In this document: positions 49,501 through 63,673 of the stretch, piece by piece | How the letters are laid out: each line of letters opens with the position of its first letter | Numbering within the stretch: the first letter of the stretch is position 1 | Assembly: GCF_036373705.1 (NCBI RefSeq) | Contig: NC_089867.1 | Coordinates: 2,468,001-2,532,000, forward strand | Direction: 5' to 3' | Length of the DNA: 64,000 nucleotides | DNA from: Amia ocellicauda | Lineage: Eukaryota; Chordata; Actinopteri; Amiiformes; Amiidae | The notes under the pieces: model-generated | Seen by the model: only the letters and a program-made list of their open reading frames with translations | Database searches by the model: none | Told to the model about the DNA's origin: nothing | Translations under genes and position numbers: made by a program

Positions 49501-52500
49501 TGCTGGAATTCATTGGAAAATGTTATTGTAAATAAATTTATTGTAATATCTACTACCACTCTATACTAAAAGATGTTTGTTGTGCAGAAGAAAAACATTT
49601 TTTTTACTATACCAGTCAATTTATTTATGGCTGTGATAATATACAATAATATTAAAATACTACATTTTTAGAACAATAATTGTTTTGCTCTTTTAAACTG
49701 AGGTATGTATCATTGTGTATTTCTTAAATGTTGTTAATTATTAGCAGAATAATCCCAACGCTGAAAGAACTAATGCAAAGAAGAGGGTTGCTCCTCGTGA
49801 TTACAGAGAATGGGACACGTGAGTTCAAATATTTATGTAATTCTTATACCATTTTGTTGCATTGCAAAGAGGCCTTGTTTAATAAGACTGGGATTTATTT
49901 GAGAAAATATACTATGTCACTTAATTTAGATTAAAAAAAAAAAAAAAAAAACATCCCCACTTGACATCAGTCAAAAAACTATTGAGAAATATAATATGTA
50001 GGAAATTGGAGTGGAATTAAAACCAATATCTGTACACATGTGGAACACACCTCAGTTAACATGGCCTACATACAATGGCTGATCAAAATCCAACTGTGTT
50101 TGTCTATATTTCCTCTTCTTCTTTCACATACATTTTCATACATTTTACACAGAATTTCTTGTTCTTTTTCTTTTTTTATTTGCAGGTTTGACCCTGATGA
50201 GGAATGTGCTAAAATTGATGGGATGGCCAGTGAGAAAAGCTCCCCGGCAATCATCCATCATGCCCTTCCTAAACTAAAACGAAAAATAGACACAGCAGGT
50301 ATATTTTCTCTTTGTAGACATCCCTTAAGAAAGAAAGTTGTTCTCAGTGTGGTTTGATAAGTGTTGCATTGCAGTCTTCCAGATCCCTAATAATATACAG
50401 CAGAACCTTGATATTGCATTAGGATATTCCATCCTTTGCTCAGATTTATTAGTATTGTTTCTGATCATGGTAAATCACAAGCAGAGTGAACACCTGCAGT
50501 TACATCCTTTAAAGACAAAAGCCTATAATACTACAGGCAGCATATTATCATGGAACATTTAATAGGATCAAAAGGGAAATAATCAGAGAAAATATTGATA
50601 GATGATTGAATGTGTCTTCCTAGCTTTAACTGAACATGAAAAGAGACTCCTTTCAAATCATGAGAAAGAAAAAGGCAACGAGGCTTTCAGGGCCATGGAG
50701 TATGAAGAAGCTGTGGAATATTACTCAAGGTGAGTGTCAAGCACCTTTATACCTTTTAATTAATGTACCATTACATTAGGAGTATTATAATTATTACCTT
50801 TAACACTGCTACTACTTCTCCTACCAATTAAAACAATAAAAAAACATATTGTCAGAATCAAAAATATAATGTTTTTGATTCTCATGGTTTTACCAGCATT
50901 CTAACTTTGTTTGTCTACTGCTAGTGAGTATTTTATTATGCTGAATAAAATTCCTGTCCAGCTCTTAAATTTAACTGAAAATTCAGGATCTTTACAGTCC
51001 TCCACACCCTGATTGTTACAGGAGTCTGTCAGTGCTGCCATCAGTGGTTGTCTACAACAACCGAGCTCAGGCACAGATCAAACTCCAGCACTGGCGCAAT
51101 GCCCTCAATGACTGTCAAAAAGTACTGGAACAAGAGCCAAGAAATCTGAAAGGTATATGTATATTTTTTTGCATGGCTTTTATTGTGCATGTTGTATGAA
51201 ATATGATTTGTAAGGAATCCACAGCACCATGGTGAAAGAATAAGATGTTTATTGTATAATGTTAATAAAATAATATAGAGAAACTGGTGACTCTGAACCC
51301 CAAGCAAAAATAGGTGGGGTTATTTATAGGTTGAGATCTCGAAAGCGAACAAAGAAAAGTCTATATTTGTAAATAATTAGGAAGAATCAATGAATATGCA
51401 TTAAATACGGATTAATATGCAAGGCTAATGGATTATATTGGCTACTGAATAATCATCAATATAGCTGATAAGTAGATATGTCAAACCCTCTGCTACATTT
51501 CCACTGCACCACTTCTGTAACCTTGTGGACAACTCTCAGAAACAACAGGAAGGTTTGTTGTCAATATAGTCATGTTTACCTCGTCCCCTGAAAGTGTCAA
51601 GGCGAGGGAAATCAAATGTTTTGAGAACTGAGCTATAAGACTTCTCAAGATGCAGAAATAGGCAGATACACACAGGCCCTACATGAGCCAGAATTAGTTA
51701 ATTTGGATAAGTTCAATATAGTTGCTGATCAATACTTGAAATCTTTACAATGTAAACTTTCATCACAGTAATTTAAATGTGGTGTACAGGGAACTGTATT
51801 CATGGATAGTTCAGACTAATACGTTTTATATTCTACATTAAAAAAAAGTTATTTAAGTTTCAGGTAATTTCAATGCAACAAGCGTTGTTAGCTTTATGTC
51901 ACGCTAACGTTAATATCACATAGGCAAAGTGGATATGTGAAAATGTTGCTCAAACTATTTAGTTTCCAGTTGAATTAAATTAATGGATATTTACCTATTT
52001 ACCAAATGTACCTATTTGATTGCTCTTTTCCCAGCATTGCTGCGGCGTGCAACTGTATACAAACACATGGGTGACTTGAAGCCAGCTGCTGATGACTTGA
52101 AGAATATACTAGAAGCTGAACCATGGAATTTGACTGCAAAAGTATCCATTCATCTATTTTATTTGAATCCATTTTAAATCTTTGTCCTTTGTCCTCTGTC
52201 CTTGTTATATACATTTGTGTTCTAGTGCAGTTTCCATTATTTCAATGAATAAAATGTGCATGCTGTGGACTGAGTAGTAGTCCTTGAATGGCACTGTAGT
52301 ATCTTTAATTGTCCAGTAGATGGCTCTGTGGTACTTTCCTATTGAAATTAATTACAGTACTGTGTCAATACTGCATTAGTAACCCACATGCACACACATT
52401 ACTGTGAATCAATGTCGCATTTACTTAATGATGCCGGTGCCCTGGACTTTTGTAATAATATTGGCTTTTAAATAATTGGTTGGCTTGTTGTCCTCTTCAG

Positions 52501-52742
52501 CTAAATGGCTGGGAGTCATCAAATCACCCTTTGAATACTGGTGCAATTTTACATGTATTCTGCTGTTGGAAAATAATGTAATCATTATAAGGTGTATAAT
52601 TTTTTAAGCATTCTGAATCAATATTGTAGTTAAGTTAAGCACTTGTGCAACAGAATCATTGTGATTTTTTTCTAATGGCATGAACAAATAGCAATAGCAA
52701 TAGGGAATGACTTGGCATACTGTAAAAGACAACAAAAGCAAA

Positions 52743-52822
<80 letters not shown>

Positions 52823-55800
52823 TTAATTAATACATCCTTACATTCTTTTGACTGGGCTGTAGAATCTTCTGCTTGAGGTCAAAGAAAGAATGACAGATTG
52901 TGAGCCAGAAGAGCAGCGAAGGGGAAAGCGACTCTTCATTCAAGATGTGGATGAGCCAGAGGAAGCAGAAGAGGGAGGTGAGAGGGTTCACTACAGAATG
53001 ACACTGCTCATGCCAGTGCCAAAATCCACCATGCTTCACTGCACCTTTTACATTAATCACATCTGAAGAACAGGGATTGTGCTAAATTGATTTAATGATT
53101 TATTTCCTGAAGTGACTGAACCAGATAGATTGAACACTGGAACTAGGGTAAGCTAGACTGAATTAGAAGTAGAGACACAATAGGTTTTTTTTTATATTCA
53201 CATTTGCTGCCTGTGGAATCACAAACCTTAATGTAATTCAGTTTTTAGTTTAATGTATAATCCCTGCCCCAAACATAATGTTAATAGAACTGTGGGAAGC
53301 CGATGTACTGTTTTGACTAAAGCCTTCAGTACCAGGGTACACCAATCTGTGCCTCTCTCTCTCTCATATATATATATATACACACACACCGATCTGCCAT
53401 AACATTATGACCACTGACAGGTGAAGTGAATAACACTGATAATCTCGTTATCATGGCACCTGTCAGTGGGTGGGATATATTAAACAGCAAGTGAACATTT
53501 TGTCCTCAAAGTTGATGTGTTAGAAGCAGGAAAAATGGGCAAGCGTAAGGATCTGAGCGACTTTGACAAGGGTCAAATTGTGATGGCTAGACGACTGGGT
53601 CAGAGCATCTCCAAAACTGCAGCTCTTGTGGGGTGTTCCTGGTCTGCAGTGGTCAGTACTCATCAAAAGTGGTCCAAGGAAGGAAAAGTGGTGAACCGGC
53701 GACAGGGTAGTGGCGGCCAAGGCTCATTGATGCACGAGGGGAGCGAAGGCTGGCCCGTGTGGTCCGATCCAACAGACGAGCTACTGTAGCTCAAATTGCT
53801 GAAAAAGTTCATGCTGGTTCTGATAGAAAGGTGTCAGAACACACAGTGCATCACAGTTTGTTGCGTATGGGGCTGCGTGGCCGCAGACCAGTCAGGGTGC
53901 CCATGCTGACCCCTGTCCACTGCCAAAAGCGCCTACAATGGGCACGTGAGCATCAGAACTGGACCACGGAGCAATGGAAGAAGGTGCCCTGGTCTGATGA
54001 ATCACGAGTTCAAGGTGTTGACTTGGCCTCCAAATTCCCCAGATCTCAATCCAATCGAGCATCTGTGGGATGTGCTGGCCAGACAAGTCTGTTCATGGAG
54101 GCCCTACCTCGCAACTTACAGGACTTAAAGGATCTGCTGCTAATGTCTTGGTGCCAGTTACCACAGCACACCTTCAGAGGTCTAGTGGAGTCCATGCCTC
54201 GATGGGTCAGGGCTGTTTTGTCGGCAAAAGGGGGACCTACACAATATTAGGCAGGTGGTCATAATGTTATGGCTGATCAGTGTGTGTGTGTGTGTATACA
54301 CACACACACACACACACACACAGTGCCTTGCAAAAGTATTCAGAACCCTGACCAATTCTCTCATTACTGAATTACAAAAAGTACATTGAAATTACATTGT
54401 TTGAAACTCAAAATCAATTATTGTAAGATGACATTGGTTTTATGTTGGGAAATATTTGTAAGAAAAATAAAAAAACTGAAATATGTTGCTTGCATAAGTA
54501 TTCAATCCCTGTGCTGTGGAAGCTCCCAGTTTACACAGATGAAAGAGGACACAGCGAGGACACAATTACCTTATCATTGACCCCCACCTGTGAGCCATTA
54601 AAGTTGCTCTTACATTTTCTGGCTAAACCCTCCACTGTTGAAGGATCATTGGTCAGGCTGTGAATCTGAAGAGCATTATACAGAAGTTACAAGATAAAGT
54701 AATACTAATGCATATATCAGGAAAAGGGTAGAAAATAATATCCAAGTGTTTGGATATCCCAGTGAGCACAGTTGGATCACTATCAGGAAGTAGAAGCTGC
54801 ATCTCACCACCCAAGCACTGCCAAGAAAAGGCTGTCCCTTCAAACTCAGCACTCAAACAAGAACGAGGCTTGTGAGATAAGCCACAGAGAAGCCAACAAT
54901 CACTTTGAAGGAGCTACAGAGTTCAGTGGCTGGGAGTAGAGTAATGGTGCAACAGTTAACCATATTAAGACCTCTACAGAACACTGGCCTGTATGGGAGG
55001 ATGGCAAGAAAGAAGCCATTACTCAAAGTACCATCTGATCACATAACTTTTTCCCACATCGCAGCTGGTCACTCGCATGCTTTCAGATGGAACTAATATG
55101 AGAGAATTGGTTAGGGGTCTGAATACTTCTGCCTGGCACTGTATATGTATGTATGTATGTGTATATATAGTGTGTGTGTATGTGTGTGTATATATATATA
55201 TATGTGTATTTTGTTTTGGAAAAAAGTTCAAATGTTCATTCCTCTCCAAACCTTGAATTGGTTTATGCTTAAAAGTATGGGTTAAACTCAGTGGATTATG
55301 TCCATGTAATGTGGACATTTTCGTAATTCCTATAACCCTTTGAAAACAACAAGTGAGAACATTTTGTTTAATTTTGCAATCTTTTTGCAATCTTATAATT
55401 TTGAAAATCGGTTAGAGTAGCGTGAGCTTGACTGGGAAATAAGAGCAACATGGCTATTGTGATAAGCTAGCTGTTGCAGCTAGTTGGAATTGAGAAAGTC
55501 CTTTGAGAAGTGCTAAATGGGTTTGAAAGCTGTAAGCTTTCACCTCAGATAGTTACAGCACAGGGTTAAAATAGCTCATACATGGAGGCTGCTTCTAACC
55601 CTGATCCGTGCTCTCTGGAAAAGACCCAAAAGGCTTTATACAATATATACAGACTAGCAATGTCAATAGAGGTTTTAGGTTTTAAAGCCTTGGCATATAA
55701 ACTGAGAAACATAGTAGCTAGGGAAATATGGGGAGAAAACACAACTAAATATATCCCTTGTTAAAAATAGAAGTAGTTAAAGCTGGAAAGCTCTTTTATA

Positions 55801-58800
55801 GAAAACATACATGTGGCTTTTTCAAACAGGAGTTTTTCAGCTGTGCTACTGGCATACTGTCTGACATTTGCTTGATCTTTTATGAGGGTATTGGTGATTC
55901 TGGATATTTATTTATATGGTTTATTTGAGTAGACTAATCAATTTTATTAGAAATCCTATAGTATTTCTTTATTACAGTTTTCTCACAGACTTCACTGTTG
56001 TCATGTAATGTTTTGTCAGACTTGGATAGTAAATTAAAACAAACAATACATACATGTTTTACATTTTAACTTTCTTTAATACTCCTGAAATAGTTTAGAT
56101 GTTATTATTTGTAGACCTTTATGTACATGTGTTCCAGAAAGTGCCTTAGTCTTGTAACATATATAATTATGTGCTGTCCCATGGCCATGAAAGGGTTACT
56201 CTGCCTGAGCACTGCCACAACCAGTTGATTCAGGATCCTCTAGTCTGCTAATCTACCATAACAAGGACTGTGGTTAATTGCATGGTTCAGATATTTTGGC
56301 AACATCAAACAGGAGACGGTTAACCAGGGCTGACGCAGTCCAGCCAGAAAACAAATCCAATAGACTTTTGGGTCCACAATGACCCATTATTTCTGAAGAA
56401 AAACACACTTCAGTTTCAGCTTTAAAGCTCTTCGAATGATTTCCTCACACCCCTCAGTGTAGCACTGCAGTAGACCTTCCCACAGAGTGATGTCATTTTT
56501 GACTGCGCCTGTGGGTGTGTCCTTTTGCATTTCCTCTAGCAGAAACCAGCCTGCATGTGGGTGGGGAGATAGCTGCTTCTGCTGTTCAGGGAGAAATGGG
56601 GAACGCTCAGAGAAAGTTTCCCAGCAGAGGAGATTGGGGCCCCCAGACGGAGGAGAAGCCCTCTTTCACCGGCAAGAAGGAGAGGGGTAAAGCAGGCAGT
56701 GCAGAGAAGGACAGAGCCCAGGGGGACAGGGCTACAGAGCAGAAGCCGGTGAACGGAGCGCAGGAGAATGGGAGCTGTGCAGGTGACCAGAGCAGTGTCG
56801 GTGGCTCAGGTGCTGAGAGCAGCAGGCCTGAAGTCAGCACAGGATCCCTGCCCCCCACTCTGGCCACACTGAAGAGTCAAGGCAATCAGCTCTTTAAGAA
56901 TGGACAGTTTGCAGATGCCTTAGTTAAATACACCGAGGCCATCAATGGCTTCACAGAGGCTGGTAAGTGCCATTCCTTCACTTTAAACAGCTCCAGTGTT
57001 TTTTAAAATACATCTTTAGCTTAGGCAACTTTCATTCTTTGGTGGTTAAAATTACAATTTTACAGGGGTTATTACAGGGGGGTGTTTGTTTTCTCATGTA
57101 AGCTCTGATATCTGACAGGAAACAAGTCATTTTAAATGGATTCCTAACACTCACAGCTTAAATACCTCTGGTTGTTTCTATAAGATAACATTCCATGTGT
57201 GATGTAATGGGTCAAAGTATGCACTGTAAGCAATACAGAGCCAGATACTTAAAACAATTAAAAAGGATAATTTTTAGTCACACTTAAGCTAATCAGCTTA
57301 CCAAAATGCAGTAATATGTCTATGGCCTATGAAGAAATAGGTTCAGACATAACTATATGCTAAAGCATTGAAAGGTATTAAAATGCATGCAAATGATGTT
57401 GATGAAATTAGTCCTGAAGGAAACAGATCAAATTACTTTCTTTCCTATTGAGTACTTGAAGTATTTAGTACCCACAATACATATACAGTATGTATAGGGC
57501 TAAAATTGTATATAAAATGAACATGCTTTCTTTTATTTGAAAGGTGGGATGAAGGGAATAATAAATATGATAGTCACTGATTCATTTTAAATTTGAAGGT
57601 ATGGTATTTCATCATAATTATTTACCACTAGGACTGTTTTACTTTTGGAAGATATAAAGGTTATAGTCATTTTAATATGTATTGCAAGTGTGTTGTGTAT
57701 GACAAAATGCGATTTTTTTTCATATTCATTCACAAAAGTGTAAACTTTATAATGTATTAATTACACTTTCATATGAGTGGTTCTGTCACTGAAATTGTTT
57801 TAAACTCAGTTTCTCCATTTAAGTCTTAAAATTGCTGTGTACATATTTAATGAGGCTGATGATTTACCTGACTTTGAAATGACAGATTGTGTACAAAAAG
57901 CCAAGTAACTGTAAAATACTAGGCTACTTAGCTCTAAGAAATGTTAGTAAAGGTAAGTAGTGTCAAGGCCGTAGGAGTTGTGAAAATGAAAATGAAACAG
58001 CTCTTCAGTAGAAAACTATTCTGCTCATGTGATTTTTGACCAGTCATTTTGAAATGAGGAATGAATCTAATTTAGCTCATATACTGATTCTTCTGATATT
58101 CTTGCTATTATTTGTAAATACCTGATTTACGTTGGTCTTCTACAGTTGTCATTTACATCCATATGAGTCAAGTGTAGTTCACTGCTCTGAAGTGCTGTGG
58201 TAGATACCTTAGGCCTTATGCATCAAGTATTGTCTACTATGCTTTATTTATAGCAACTTTAAAATAAAATTGTTGTTGTTCTAAAAACTTAATAATGGAT
58301 TCCCAGTGTTACAACCAGGATTATTAAATACATTTTGGTAACACTATATCTAACACATCTAGTGCTACATATTAGATGAAGAGTCAAATGATTAAAATAA
58401 ATCAAATTACCAGAAGCTAATGCTTCTGAGATTTTTCCTACAGCATTGCCACCCTTTTTATATTTTGCAAAGACAAATAAGTAATTCAGCTCTCCCTTGT
58501 CTGTTTGTGCATGGAGTCGGGCAATATTTTCATTGTAAAACATGGCTGTCAGTCATATTCCAAGAATTAAAACAAACATACTGACATGCATCCATTAATT
58601 AATATTATTTAAAAACAAAATCAGTTTCCAGGAAAACCTGCTTCTTTGTAAAATTCATTAGGACTAATACATTATTTGGGTGAATTACATGCAGCTGTAA
58701 TTTTAATTTATTTACCAAGTCTGCATTCCAGACCACTATGCACTTTCTGCATGTGATTAATTAGACCGTGCCATTTATCCATAATGGCATTTCCATACCC

Positions 58801-61800
58801 ATTACATTTCCGGGGCATCTCATACTGGTGATTAATGATTGGTTTTTGTACACTGCCTTATTTGCAGACAGGCTGATCTGGAGGTCAGCTTTCCCAAATT
58901 TTTTCTGATTCCTCATACCATAATAAAAAAACATTATTATTAAATTTGCCGATACCTGTTGGTTTCAAGGGTAGATACTGGGAAATTCATAGGCCCTGTT
59001 TCAGTTCCTCTAGTTCTATTTGCCTCTTGTTTCATTACTCTGCAAAATAAACAAGTTGTAGGGTTATCATGTCGCATTGTTTTTATTTTACAGATGGGGA
59101 GAAAAAATAAATATAAAGTTAATGACAGTCATATTTGTATTACTTCTATGTTGACTACATTGTTATAATCAACTTCCACAAAACAAAAACAAAATAGCCT
59201 GGGCTTTTGTAGTGGAAATCACCCCCAAGAATCATTATTTTTTTTGCCTTAATATCAACTATCATTGCAAGCTGCCTATGCATCCAGACCTTTTCCACCA
59301 TTACATGATGATATTTAGTCTGATGCCTGACAAGAATGGAGGACAAAATACATACCAAAGAAATGACAACTGTATGCCGAAAATTAATTATAACTTACCC
59401 ACGGTTCTTATAGCACTCTTTCACGTCGATGTCCGTGCTCTTTTTTTCAGTGACCTTACCCAAGGAATGAGGTTGTTTGCAGTAATAGCAAAGCTTAAAT
59501 AGTTGAGGTAAATCATATTTTCTTTCCAAATGTGTTTTTCCAGAGGGGTCTATCCTAAAAACAATAACAATTTCACATGATAATAATATCAACCCTCCCC
59601 CTTTTTTTTGTCATTTTACTTTTATTCAGGGATATCAAACTTACTCTCAATGTAGAAGAGCACTGATATGACATTTGCACTGTATTCCTATATCAATGTA
59701 AAATACACCAAGTTGAGAATAAATCAGATTATTTATACAGTAAATGCAGACTTACTAAAGCAACATAAGAACAATCTTTGTGTTCTCAACATAAGAAGCA
59801 ATCTTTGTGTCAAATCGGTATTACAGAGAGCTCTGTAAGTTGCTGATCCGGGTCTCCAAAAATGTACTTGCAGTATAGGCTACCCTAATGCTGATATTTT
59901 GTATTTAATTTTTTAATGGATTGCTTTCCTGCTTGCTTTTTGGTGTTTTCAGTTAAGTAATTTATTCCCCAGTTGTTATTATAATGTGGACATTTAGTGG
60001 AACATATAAACAACACATTCTGTAAATATATAAGCAAATAAATGCTAGGCTGTTTCCCATTAGTGTTTTTGTTCTGAAGTGAATTAGAACAATTTCAGTT
60101 TTGACAAAGTGGAAAATGTGTGATTTGGTTGGTTTGCCACAAAAATGTATAGGGGAAGTGACCCAATTAAGCCCATGTACCATATAAGCCCACTTGCTCT
60201 TTTATTTTGAAATACAAAAAAGACAGGAAATATTAGAAGGATGATCTGTTTCACAGGAAATGCACAACATTGTTACTGTCATGAGCCAATCACATTTTTT
60301 GTTCTTGAGTTATGTATGACTTTGTGCTGTCACTGTGCAGCAGCATTTTAAGAAGTCACCCAAAAACTTTGCTTTATGAAGGGCCCTCCCAAGAAGCAAT
60401 TTTTTCTGGAATTCAGTGACCAAACTTGGTGAATATTAATAAGAATTACAAAATTAAGGTATTTAAAGGCACAATTTTGCATTTGAAAATATAGATTTCA
60501 TGAGTTTCCGGAGCTAATGACACTGTCAGAATGATGGTCTCACAGACAGATGAAGTATGAGAAAATGAGAAAAACTGTTGATGACACCAAAACATTTTAG
60601 AAGCTTCTTCAGATAAAACAATATTTATTGTTCTATCAATTATTATAATCTTAAAATGTAATTGTTTTTGTCATATGGGCTAAAAAGGAACAGTGCCCTT
60701 AAAGCCTATTAGCACATGACTTTAAAGCAGAATAATTATTTTAATTTGTTCTACCAACAATAATAAACATGGTCTAAGTTGTAAAGAATAATGTATTTTA
60801 TTTATTATAATGATATTACATGTTTACATTAACTCTATACAATATAATTGAGGTTAATTTCCCATGGACCACTGTTGTCCTTAATAAGCCAACTAAGCCC
60901 AGAACCCATTGTACCTCATATTAAAAAAAAGCCTTAAATTAATTAATATTTCTCAGAATACATCCTTTTCATTCATGAACTTAACTACTTACCTGATTTT
61001 CATTATGGGGACAAAATGGGTAGGAAGAGAAAAAATTATAGGGACTGTAATAACATGATAGAAGCTGGCTGTGAATTTCGTGCAGATCACAGATGGACAG
61101 AGAAGAATGATTTTGAGTATTTTGAGAAGCGGTGCATCCCTAGACAAAAGGTAATGGAGGACAGAACTGCGCTGCCATTCCAGTGTTAGCAGGGACACAA
61201 TTTGAAAGGAGGAATGCCCTGTAAAACTTGATGAAACTTGATGAAAACTTGAAAACAGCTCTCAAGCCAGAGAACACCATTGGTGGCTTTGAGAGCACTG
61301 GAATATTCCTGTTAGCCAGAACCGGGTAGACAAACGAGTGTCCAAAAACCATGCTCCTTTTTGTGAAGCACCTGTACAGACTTCCACAGCCCCAACAGCC
61401 CCGGCCCCAATCCCAACAACCAGCACACCAGCAGAGCAAACTGCCTCTATGAGTGCAACAATTCCATGTGATGGAAATTAGTCTTGGATAACCAATTAAA
61501 ATTGTAGTTTCATATTAGGTTGGTTAATTGAGGTCTGAATTCAATACTCTATCAAATTGTGCTTAATCAATACAATTTGAAGTATTTAATGTTAAAACTC
61601 TTGTGGACTTATTTGGGACACGTTGGCTTAGAGGGTACATATGTACCTTATAAGCCCACTTATACTTAGACTTTTCACTTTTGCAATTAAATTTAATTTA
61701 GTCAATTTATGATAAAATCTACCACAAGTGTTGATATGAGAGATTAATCTTTGATTTAATACCCACTTTATTGGGAAGCAATTCACATATCTATAAGAAA

Positions 61801-63673
61801 ACATGTAAAACTTTTGGTGGGCTTAATTGGGTCACTTCCCCTAAACAACACACATGTAGCCTACACAGGCATATCCACAAATATACTGTGAACAAGTTTC
61901 CAGTGCTGCAGGGTATATACGCCAAGCAGTCAGCTGTCATTTACCCAACAAATAAGTTTATTGTTTGAGGGTGGAGAGCAGTGTGTTGGGACCACGTGAT
62001 GTTTGCATAACAATAATACAAAAAATTACAGATCACACACAGAATGAAAATAACTTAATCAGAAACTTTCAGAGAGGTTTCTACAGGCTTGATGCTGTGT
62101 CAGACTCACAGCTTCTTCTTGGAGCTTCACAGAAGAATGACAAAGACAGCAATTAGGCCTTGCTACCAGAAATCATCTTACTCTCTATTTCTACCCCACA
62201 GAGCTCAGGCTTTTTTTTCACTGCAGAGTGCAGAGAGGTGCAAACTCCACCAGGTTTCAACCAATGAACCATCAAAGTGGCCCCTCTGCCTCTACTGCAT
62301 CCAGTTGAATACTGGAGCTGCCACACCCCAAACACAGAAAATTGATCAATAGGTGTGGGGGATACTCACTCAATCACAGTGATGTAAATGTTGGAATGCC
62401 CCTCAAAGTAATCACCGCAGATTGTTTACTTGCACAAATAATTTCTTGTTGTAAAGGAGAAATAAATTCGGTCCTTCTGTAGTTTTTCCGCTGTGCAATT
62501 ATTTTTTTACATTACAGTTTTACATTTTTTACGTGTTAAATTTTGCTCATGACAGTTAAACAGTTAATTGATGGTTTCCAATTAAAGTATTTATAGCTCA
62601 GGAACAAAATCCTTCACACAGAGGGGTGTTTCAGGACCAGGGTTGAGACCACTGCCTTAATACAAAGTAAATGTGCTAGTGAAAGTAGAAGCTGCAATAT
62701 TGAACTCATAAGTCACTCAATAAGTGTTCACACTTCATTCCTTAGGTGTAGTAGTGGGATTAAATAATTAAATGTTGCAAGAGAAAACAAATAGTCAGTA
62801 CAAGGCAATTGGTGGTTCAGCTGATTTGAACATAGTGCTGGTAAACACCAGGGTCTAGATTGCCATCATGGGGCTTCATGGGCACTAGTGGATTGATGAT
62901 GATGTACATTTTTATATTATGAAAAACTGGAATGTGCTATTATTTCTCAAGAGTTTAAATGTAATAGTTTGGCCAGATACATGGTTTTAAACACTTATAT
63001 TTCTTACCACTACTGAGATATGTGGACTTTGTATTAGCAACTGACAGACTTGGAATTGTATAAATCAGTCTTTTATTCAACTGAACCAATGAATTTTAGT
63101 TGGCAAGTATATTCAGCAAAAAACTGTTTGGAGCAGAACTCTGTCTTACCTTTCACTTTTACTCAGGATCCATCTGACAAAAACAACAATTTTGTCAACT
63201 CGGTTGACATCTTTGGACTTTATTTTTGTCTAGCACTGTTTTGTAGGTGCAGTTCAAACACATTTTGACACCTGTCTAGCATTTTAGAGTATCAATGTCC
63301 CGAGTAAGGAGCAAAGCCAGAAATGTCTTCAAAGAGGTCTTATTAACCCCTCTGTTTTTGGTTTGATTTAACATTCCACTGTGTAGGTTCATTGATACTA
63401 CAAAACTACAAAGTCATTTACAACAAAACCGTAGACCTTTATTACAACCTGATTAGCTGACACTACTGCTGTGAATTGTGCAAAACTGAATTATTTCTTG
63501 TTTTTTTTTGTTTTTCTGGCAGCTGAGAATTTTATAATTGATGATAACCACTGATTTGTATACATTTGTTAAGGTGTTGACAGCCCTGCTGATCTCAGTA
63601 TTCTGTACTCAAACCGAGCTGCATGCTCTTTGAAGGATGGGAACTGCTCTGATTGTATTCAGGACTGTACCAG
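46568..63673 (+). CDS. SPAG1: SPAG1, dynein arm assembly factor (first 11 coding exons, partial)
   Basis: SPAG1 is a cytoplasmic TPR co-chaperone factor needed to pre-assemble axonemal dynein arms. Coding exons: 46568-46707, 47031-47190, 47848-47964, 49745-49818 (or from 49748), 50186-50298, 50624-50729, 51022-51152, 52035-52141, 52863-52977, 56543-56962, 63574-63673. Phases all agree and give 527 residues plus two bases; the gene continues past the right edge. The N-terminal part matches the human protein ([48 protein letters not shown]). Residues about 202-350 form the first TPR block ([32 protein letters not shown]). An acidic and then low-complexity linker follows in exons 9-10. The second TPR block starts at [15 protein letters not shown] and [14 protein letters not shown]. 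Introns hold three Tc1 relics and a pogo-like element. Exons 4 and 10 have NAGNAG acceptors. Confidence 0.95.
48041..49266 (+). mobile_element. Degenerate Tc1/mariner element in SPAG1 intron 3
   Basis: It begins TACAGTGCCTAGCAAAAGTA and ends with the inverse GGAATACTTTTGCAAG. Plus-strand frames show scattered transposase remains (VIKKWMVR near 48398, SFQQDNDPK near 48810 in the FQQDN position, PQSP-like end lost), split by stops and indels. An A-run lies at 48969-48984. Confidence 0.8.
52745..52822. repeat. (TA)n microsatellite
   Basis: About 75 bases of TA repeats with single GT interruptions, about 40 bases before the acceptor of SPAG1 exon 9. Confidence 0.95.
53386..54284 (+). mobile_element. 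Internally deleted Tc1/mariner element, copy B
   Basis: The termini CACCGATCTGCCATAACATT and, inverted, AATGTTATGGCTGATCAGTG match copy A and the 41851-43071 element. The transposase start ([16 protein letters not shown] at about 53535) and DNA-binding half are kept. The frame again jumps from WSDESR to [19 protein letters not shown]. The fused sequence CACGAGTTCAAGG at about 54003-54015 is the same as in copy A near 9468-9480. Flanked by TA/CA microsatellites. It lies in SPAG1 intron 9. Confidence 0.9.
54286..54320. repeat. (TG)n/(CA)n microsatellite
   Basis: A TG run turns into a CA run between two Tc1 relics, a small palindromic microsatellite. Confidence 0.85.
54320..55143 (+). mobile_element. 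Degenerate Tc1 element end pair in SPAG1 intron 9
   Basis: It starts CAGTGCCTTGCAAAAGTATT and ends with the inverse GAATACTTCTGCCTGGCACT at 55122-55141. The 0.82-kb body has scattered transposase-like words but no usable frame. It belongs to the same family as 48041-49266, and its end resembles the relic at 31475. Confidence 0.8.
55144..55206. repeat. (TATG)n/(TA)n microsatellite
   Basis: Mixed TATG, TG and TA run directly after the Tc1 end at 55143. Confidence 0.85.
56963..63573 (+). other. SPAG1 intron 10
   Basis: A 6.6-kb AT-rich intron between the last two visible SPAG1 exons. Apart from the pogo-like element at 60150-61843 nothing was recognised. Open frames here are short and lack splice or family support. 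Confidence 0.7.
60150..61843 (+). mobile_element. Degenerate pogo/Tigger-like DNA transposon
   Basis: The ends are inverted: TAGGGGAAGTGACCCAATTA at 60150 and TAATTGGGTCACTTCCCCTA ending at 61843, each with TA. Subterminal copies of TATAAGCCCACTT occur at both ends in the same orientation. The interior has a basic start ([10 protein letters not shown] at about 61013) and further down [18 protein letters not shown] (about 61262-61315), like the end of the DDE domain in pogo-type transposases. The middle is missing or broken. It lies in SPAG1 intron 10. Confidence 0.8.

Noticed and set aside
62089..62352. 87-residue plus-strand frame near the right end
   Set aside because: Lies in SPAG1 intron 10, has no splice fit with exons 10 and 11, and no family resemblance.
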